Origin: Eupeodes corollae
Lineage: Eukaryota > Arthropoda > Insecta > Diptera > Syrphidae
DNA: 64,000 nt
Reading direction: 5' to 3'
Assembly (NCBI RefSeq): GCF_945859685.1
Contig: NC_079147.1
Coordinates: forward strand, 249,726,572 to 249,790,571
Shown here: positions 60,627 through 64,000 of the stretch, piece after piece
Layout: the number at the start of each line of letters is the position of its first letter
Position numbering within the stretch: the stretch's first letter is position 1
Made by a program: the position numbers and the translations under genes
The notes under the pieces: generated by a model
The model's input: only the letters and a program-made list of their open reading frames with translations
The model's database searches: none
Told to the model about the DNA's origin: nothing

Positions 60627-63600
60627 AAACTAAAAACCTAACGTATTCCTCCGATGAAGCTGATAACAGTTCAATCCCAAAACGAATTTTAAAAAGGGAA
60701 AAGTCCAACGTCGATGTTGATCAGTTTCATCCGATAGAATCACACAATCTTAAGTCTCTTCACGAGCGAAAACTTAACTACGAAAAAGTTCGATCTCGAA
60801 TTTTCGGCAATAACAATAGAAAAACCAGTTTAAGAATTCAAAAAGCTCGTTGTCGTTTTCGAAATCGAAAAAAGTTTCGAAAACAAATAATCGAAACGAT
60901 AATATCTTCGGATACGGATGGTCGTATGTATGCCAATGTATTTTTGAATAATGAGTCAGTGTTTGGACTGCTTGATAGTGGAGCATCTATTTCAGTCTTA
61001 GGTGACGGGTGTTGGGAGTTAGTCCGAAAAGTAGGGGTTGAAATACTACCCTACAAAAATATAGTACGTACGGCTGATGGTAAATCTCATGATATAGTTG
61101 GATATTGCGAGATAGACACAAAATATAACGGCATTTCGAAAAAAATTACATTTTATATCATACCAAACTTGACACAAAAAGTATATCTTGGCATGAATTT
61201 TTGGCGTAGCTTCCAATTGTTACCACAGATAAGTGAGTTAAAAATAGATTTTGATAAAGAAGAAGATTTTAAAGATGACACTGAAATATTGAAACTTTCA
61301 TCTGAAGAGTCTTTTCAATTAGAAAGTGTTAAAAGACAGTTTCCAAACTTTGTTGTCCTTGGACTAGGAAAAACGGACCTCGGTTGTCACATCGTCGATA
61401 CAGGGAACGCCGCTCCGATAAAATCTAGGCATTACCCGTTATCTCCTGTTCGTCAAGGCGAGGTCTATAAAGAGTTAGATCGCATGTTGGAGCTGGGAGT
61501 TATAGAAGTCAGTAACTCTCCATGGAGTTGTCCCGTAGTGCTGGTGAGAAAACCAGGTAAAGTCCGTCTTTGTTTAGACTTCCGAAAAGTCAACTCGGTC
61601 ACGGTTAAAGATGCGTATCCGTTGCCTCATGTTGAAGGTCTGTTAAGTCGGATAAAGGACACTCACTTTATCTCGGGGATAGACTTAAAGGACGCGTATT
61701 GGCAAATTCCTTTGCACGAAAAATCACGAGAGAAAACAGCCTTCACTGTACCTGGTAGACCACTCTATCAGTTTAAGGTAATGCCGTTCGGTTTGAGTAA
61801 TGCTGGACAAACGCTGTGTAGAGTAATGGATCAAGTTATTCCTAGCCATCTTCGAGATAACGTGTTTGTCTATTTAGATGACTTACTGATTTGCACTTCG
61901 GATTTCGAGTCACATTTACGAATCCTTAAAGAAGTGGCAGCCTGCCTTCGTCGAGCAAATTTAACAATTAATCTAGAGAAAAGCAAATTCTGCATGAAGG
62001 AAATAAAATTCCTAGGTTTTATTGTAGGCCAGGGAAACCTGAAAACCAATCCTGATAAAATAGAAGCAATGGTTGATTTTCCGGTTCCAACCACCGTTAG
62101 GCAAGTAAGAAGGTTTCTAGGGATGACAGGTTGGTACAGGAGATTTATTCGTAACTATGCCGATGTAGCTGCTCCTTTAACCAACTGCCTTCAAAAGAAG
62201 GCTAAATTCGAATTCACCCCCGAAGCGCTCGAAGCTTTTGAGAGACTTAAATCAGCCCTTTCTTCAGCTCCAGTATTAGCTGAACCTAACTTTTCAAAAC
62301 CTTTTTTCATTCAATGCGATGCTTCGTCTGAAGGAATAGGCGGTGTTCTCTTTCAAGTAGATGAGAACGGTAATGAGAAGCCTATTGCATTTATGTCGAA
62401 GAAACTCAACAAATCGCAGAAAAATTATACGGTCACGGAACAAGAATGCCTCGCAGCCGTACTAAGTGTGCGAAAATTTCGGCCTTATGTCGACGGATTG
62501 CCCTTTACAATCATTACAGACCATTCGAGCCTTAAGTGGCTCATGTCAATGAAGGAGTTATCAGGTAGACTAGCCAGATGGAGCCTAGAACTCCAAGGGT
62601 ACGACTTCTCGATTGAACATCGAAAAGGATCCTTGAACGTAGTACCAGATTGTCTGTCGAGGATGAACATGGAGGAAATCGCGACAGGTGATATTGATGT
62701 AGATAATGCGATTTGTGGAGGTTCTTCGATAACGATATGCGATGATATCGATTTAAATTCGACTGAGTTTGATTCGGAACAATATACCCGCTTGAGAGAG
62801 AACATTGTCCAAAACCAAGCAAATCTCCCAGACCTTGTCGTTTCCGAAAAATATATTTACCGAAGAGTTAGATTCAGAACCGGAAGCGTAGACGAGGAAG
62901 ATTCCCTTTGGCGCTTATGGCTTCCCGATAGTCTAACACAAAAGTGTATCGAAATGTGTCACAATACCAAACTAAGTTGCCATAGTGGCTTTGACAAGAC
63001 GTACGTCCGCGTACGATCCAGATATTACTGGCCAAAAATGATTAACGACATTAAGACTTACGTGAAAAACTGTGAAATTTGTAAAATGGTTAAAGCGCCA
63101 AACAAAATTCTTCGCCCACCGATAGTCAACCAAACAAAAACAGAAAGGCCCATGCAACGACTCTACGTTGATTTCCTTGGCCCGTATCCGCGTACAAAGC
63201 GAGGAAACATTTACGTTTTCATTGTGGTTGACCATTTTACAAAGTTCATGTTTTTCAAAGCCTTACCAAAAGCTACGTCAAACCGTGTGATTCAATATCT
63301 TGAATCAGAGATTTTCCATACTTTCGGGACCCCTGAACAAATCCACTCCGACAACGGTCGTCAATTTGTGTCCAAGGATTTCAAAATCTTTTTGGATAAT
63401 TACGGCGTTAAGCATGTGCGAACGGCAGTATATTCGCCTCAAGCCAACATTTCGGAGCGGGTCAATCGCAGTTTTCTTAGCAAGTTGAGAATTTTAATTT
63501 CAAAGCAGCAAAATGACTGGGACCTTCATTTATCCAGTATAGCATGTGCGTTGCGATCCGACATGCACGACTCGCTAAATTGTCAACCATATTTCGCCAT

Positions 63601-63988
63601 GTTTGGACAAAACATGGTAAACCACGGTTCAACTTATGCTTTACTAAGAAAACTAAACGCATTGCACGACCCCGAAAAGTTGATCAAACCGCGCACACTT
63701 AATTTGACACTCGCAAGACAGACGTTGTCGGAGAATTTGGACAGGGCATACGTTAAGTCGAGAAACACTTATAATAAAAGATCTAAAAATGTCACTTACC
63801 GTGAAGGTCAAGAGGTATTCCATAGGAACTTCGCCCAGAGTAATTTTGCACAAGGAATCAATGCCAAATTGCTTCCAAAATTTTTAAAATCCCGTGTAAA
63901 AAAGGTGGTGGGCAACTGCATGTATGAATTAGAATCCAGATCTGGTAAAACTCTCGGCATTTTCCATGCCAAAGATATTCGTCAATAA
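60539..63988 (+). CDS. pol: Pol polyprotein (protease, RT, RNase H, integrase) of a gypsy-type element
   Basis: The frame is open from 60539, inside gag, to TAA at 63986-63988. The first ATG is at 60926, giving 1020 residues; a -1 shift from gag would add about 129. Counting from that ATG: protease LLDSGAS (Asp17); RT with LCLDFRKVNSVTVKDAYPLP and YLDD at 316-319; RNase H starting at FIQCDASSEG (Asp465); integrase with an HHCC zinc region, VDFLGPYP (Asp748), SDNGRQF (Asp809) and SERVNRS (Glu844). The PR-RT-RH-IN order identifies Ty3/gypsy. No env-like frame is seen before the window ends. All catalytic residues are present, so the element looks recent and possibly competent. Confidence 0.93.
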   Translation, partial: TSSGKLPEGRNEEWGGSFLKESDEPLSKLKTKNLTYSSDEADNSSIPKRILKREKSNVDVDQFHPIESHNLKSLHERKLNYEKVRSRIFGNNNRKTSLRIQKARCRFRNRKKFRKQIIETIISSDTDGRMYANVFLNNESVFGLLDSGASISVLGDGCWELVRKVGVEILPYKNIVRTADGKSHDIVGYCEIDTKYNGISKKITFYIIPNLTQKVYLGMNFWRSFQLLPQISELKIDFDKEEDFKDDTEILKLSSEESFQLESVKRQFPNFVVLGLGKTDLGCHIVDTGNAAPIKSRHYPLSPVRQGEVYKELDRMLELGVIEVSNSPWSCPVVLVRKPGKVRLCLDFRKVNSVTVKDAYPLPHVEGLLSRIKDTHFISGIDLKDAYWQIPLHEKSREKTAFTVPGRPLYQFKVMPFGLSNAGQTLCRVMDQVIPSHLRDNVFVYLDDLLICTSDFESHLRILKEVAACLRRANLTINLEKSKFCMKEIKFLGFIVGQGNLKTNPDKIEAMVDFPVPTTVRQVRRFLGMTGWYRRFIRNYADVAAPLTNCLQKKAKFEFTPEALEAFERLKSALSSAPVLAEPNFSKPFFIQCDASSEGIGGVLFQVDENGNEKPIAFMSKKLNKSQKNYTVTEQECLAAVLSVRKFRPYVDGLPFTIITDHSSLKWLMSMKELSGRLARWSLELQGYDFSIEHRKGSLNVVPDCLSRMNMEEIATGDIDVDNAICGGSSITICDDIDLNSTEFDSEQYTRLRENIVQNQANLPDLVVSEKYIYRRVRFRTGSVDEEDSLWRLWLPDSLTQKCIEMCHNTKLSCHSGFDKTYVRVRSRYYWPKMINDIKTYVKNCEICKMVKAPNKILRPPIVNQTKTERPMQRLYVDFLGPYPRTKRGNIYVFIVVDHFTKFMFFKALPKATSNRVIQYLESEIFHTFGTPEQIHSDNGRQFVSKDFKIFLDNYGVKHVRTAVYSPQANISERVNRSFLSKLRILISKQQNDWDLHLSSIACALRSDMHDSLNCQPYFAMFGQNMVNHGSTYALLRKLNALHDPEKLIKPRTLNLTLARQTLSENLDRAYVKSRNTYNKRSKNVTYREGQEVFHRNFAQSNFAQGINAKLLPKFLKSRVKKVVGNCMYELESRSGKTLGIFHAKDIRQ

Positions 63989-64000
63989 CCGGACAACTGA

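Noticed and set aside
58195..63988. Endogenous retrovirus with an envelope gene
   Set aside because: No third open frame follows pol before the window ends. Only gag and pol are seen, so I call a retrotransposon and leave the region beyond open.
1..64000. CRISPR arrays, bacterial operons or horizontally acquired gene clusters
   Set aside because: The 174-bp arrays lack spacers and short direct repeats. All coding parts are animal genes or eukaryotic transposons.

Overview
The window looks like nuclear DNA of a fly, probably Brachycera. Evidence: A+T-rich sequence, spliced genes with GT/AG introns, the insect receptor gene off-track (otk, the PTK7 homologue), and insect-type LINEs, Helitrons, mariner/Tc1 remnants and a gypsy-type LTR retrotransposon. 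The species cannot be named from the sequence. Only two host genes are recognisable. No rRNA, functional tRNA, CRISPR array or operon was found.

Layout. 1-25.7 kb holds the 3' part of otk on the + strand: six exons from an Ig-domain exon at 1008 to a 31-codon last exon ending at 24513. They encode Ig domains, one membrane span and a tyrosine pseudokinase. The 14.4-kb and 5.6-kb introns are filled with transposon remnants. 25.8-43.7 kb is intergenic and consists of decayed LINEs, mariner/Tc1 relics, tRNA-derived SINEs, microsatellites and unassigned A+T-rich DNA. 43.76-44.91 kb on the - strand carries the last three exons of a glycerol-kinase-like gene. Its upstream exons were not found. 45.4-51.0 kb is a nest of elements: a truncated LINE against a Helitron fragment, then a tandem-repeat element that carries a second Helitron. 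51.6-56.1 kb holds more mariner, RTE-like and Tc1 relics and another tandem-repeat element. 56.1-64 kb is a gypsy-type LTR retrotransposon with primer-binding site, long leader, intact gag and intact pol; its 3' LTR lies beyond the window.

The most unusual item is a non-coding repeat family present as five full or partial copies, one inverted appended arm and one solitary end. It has a 5' palindrome, a 3' hairpin, and in the long copies an internal array with a period near 174 bp. Its structure suggests a Helentron/DINE-like non-autonomous element, but that is inference. One copy is interrupted by a 2,229-bp Helitron at an A/T junction, and the uninterrupted target sequence can be read from another copy in the same window.

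The two host genes have no evident functional link. I see no clearly new multi-gene biological system. The observations worth checking concern the repeat family, the nested insertions, a SINE family, the degenerate active-site motif of the glycerol-kinase-like gene and a tandem splice acceptor in otk.
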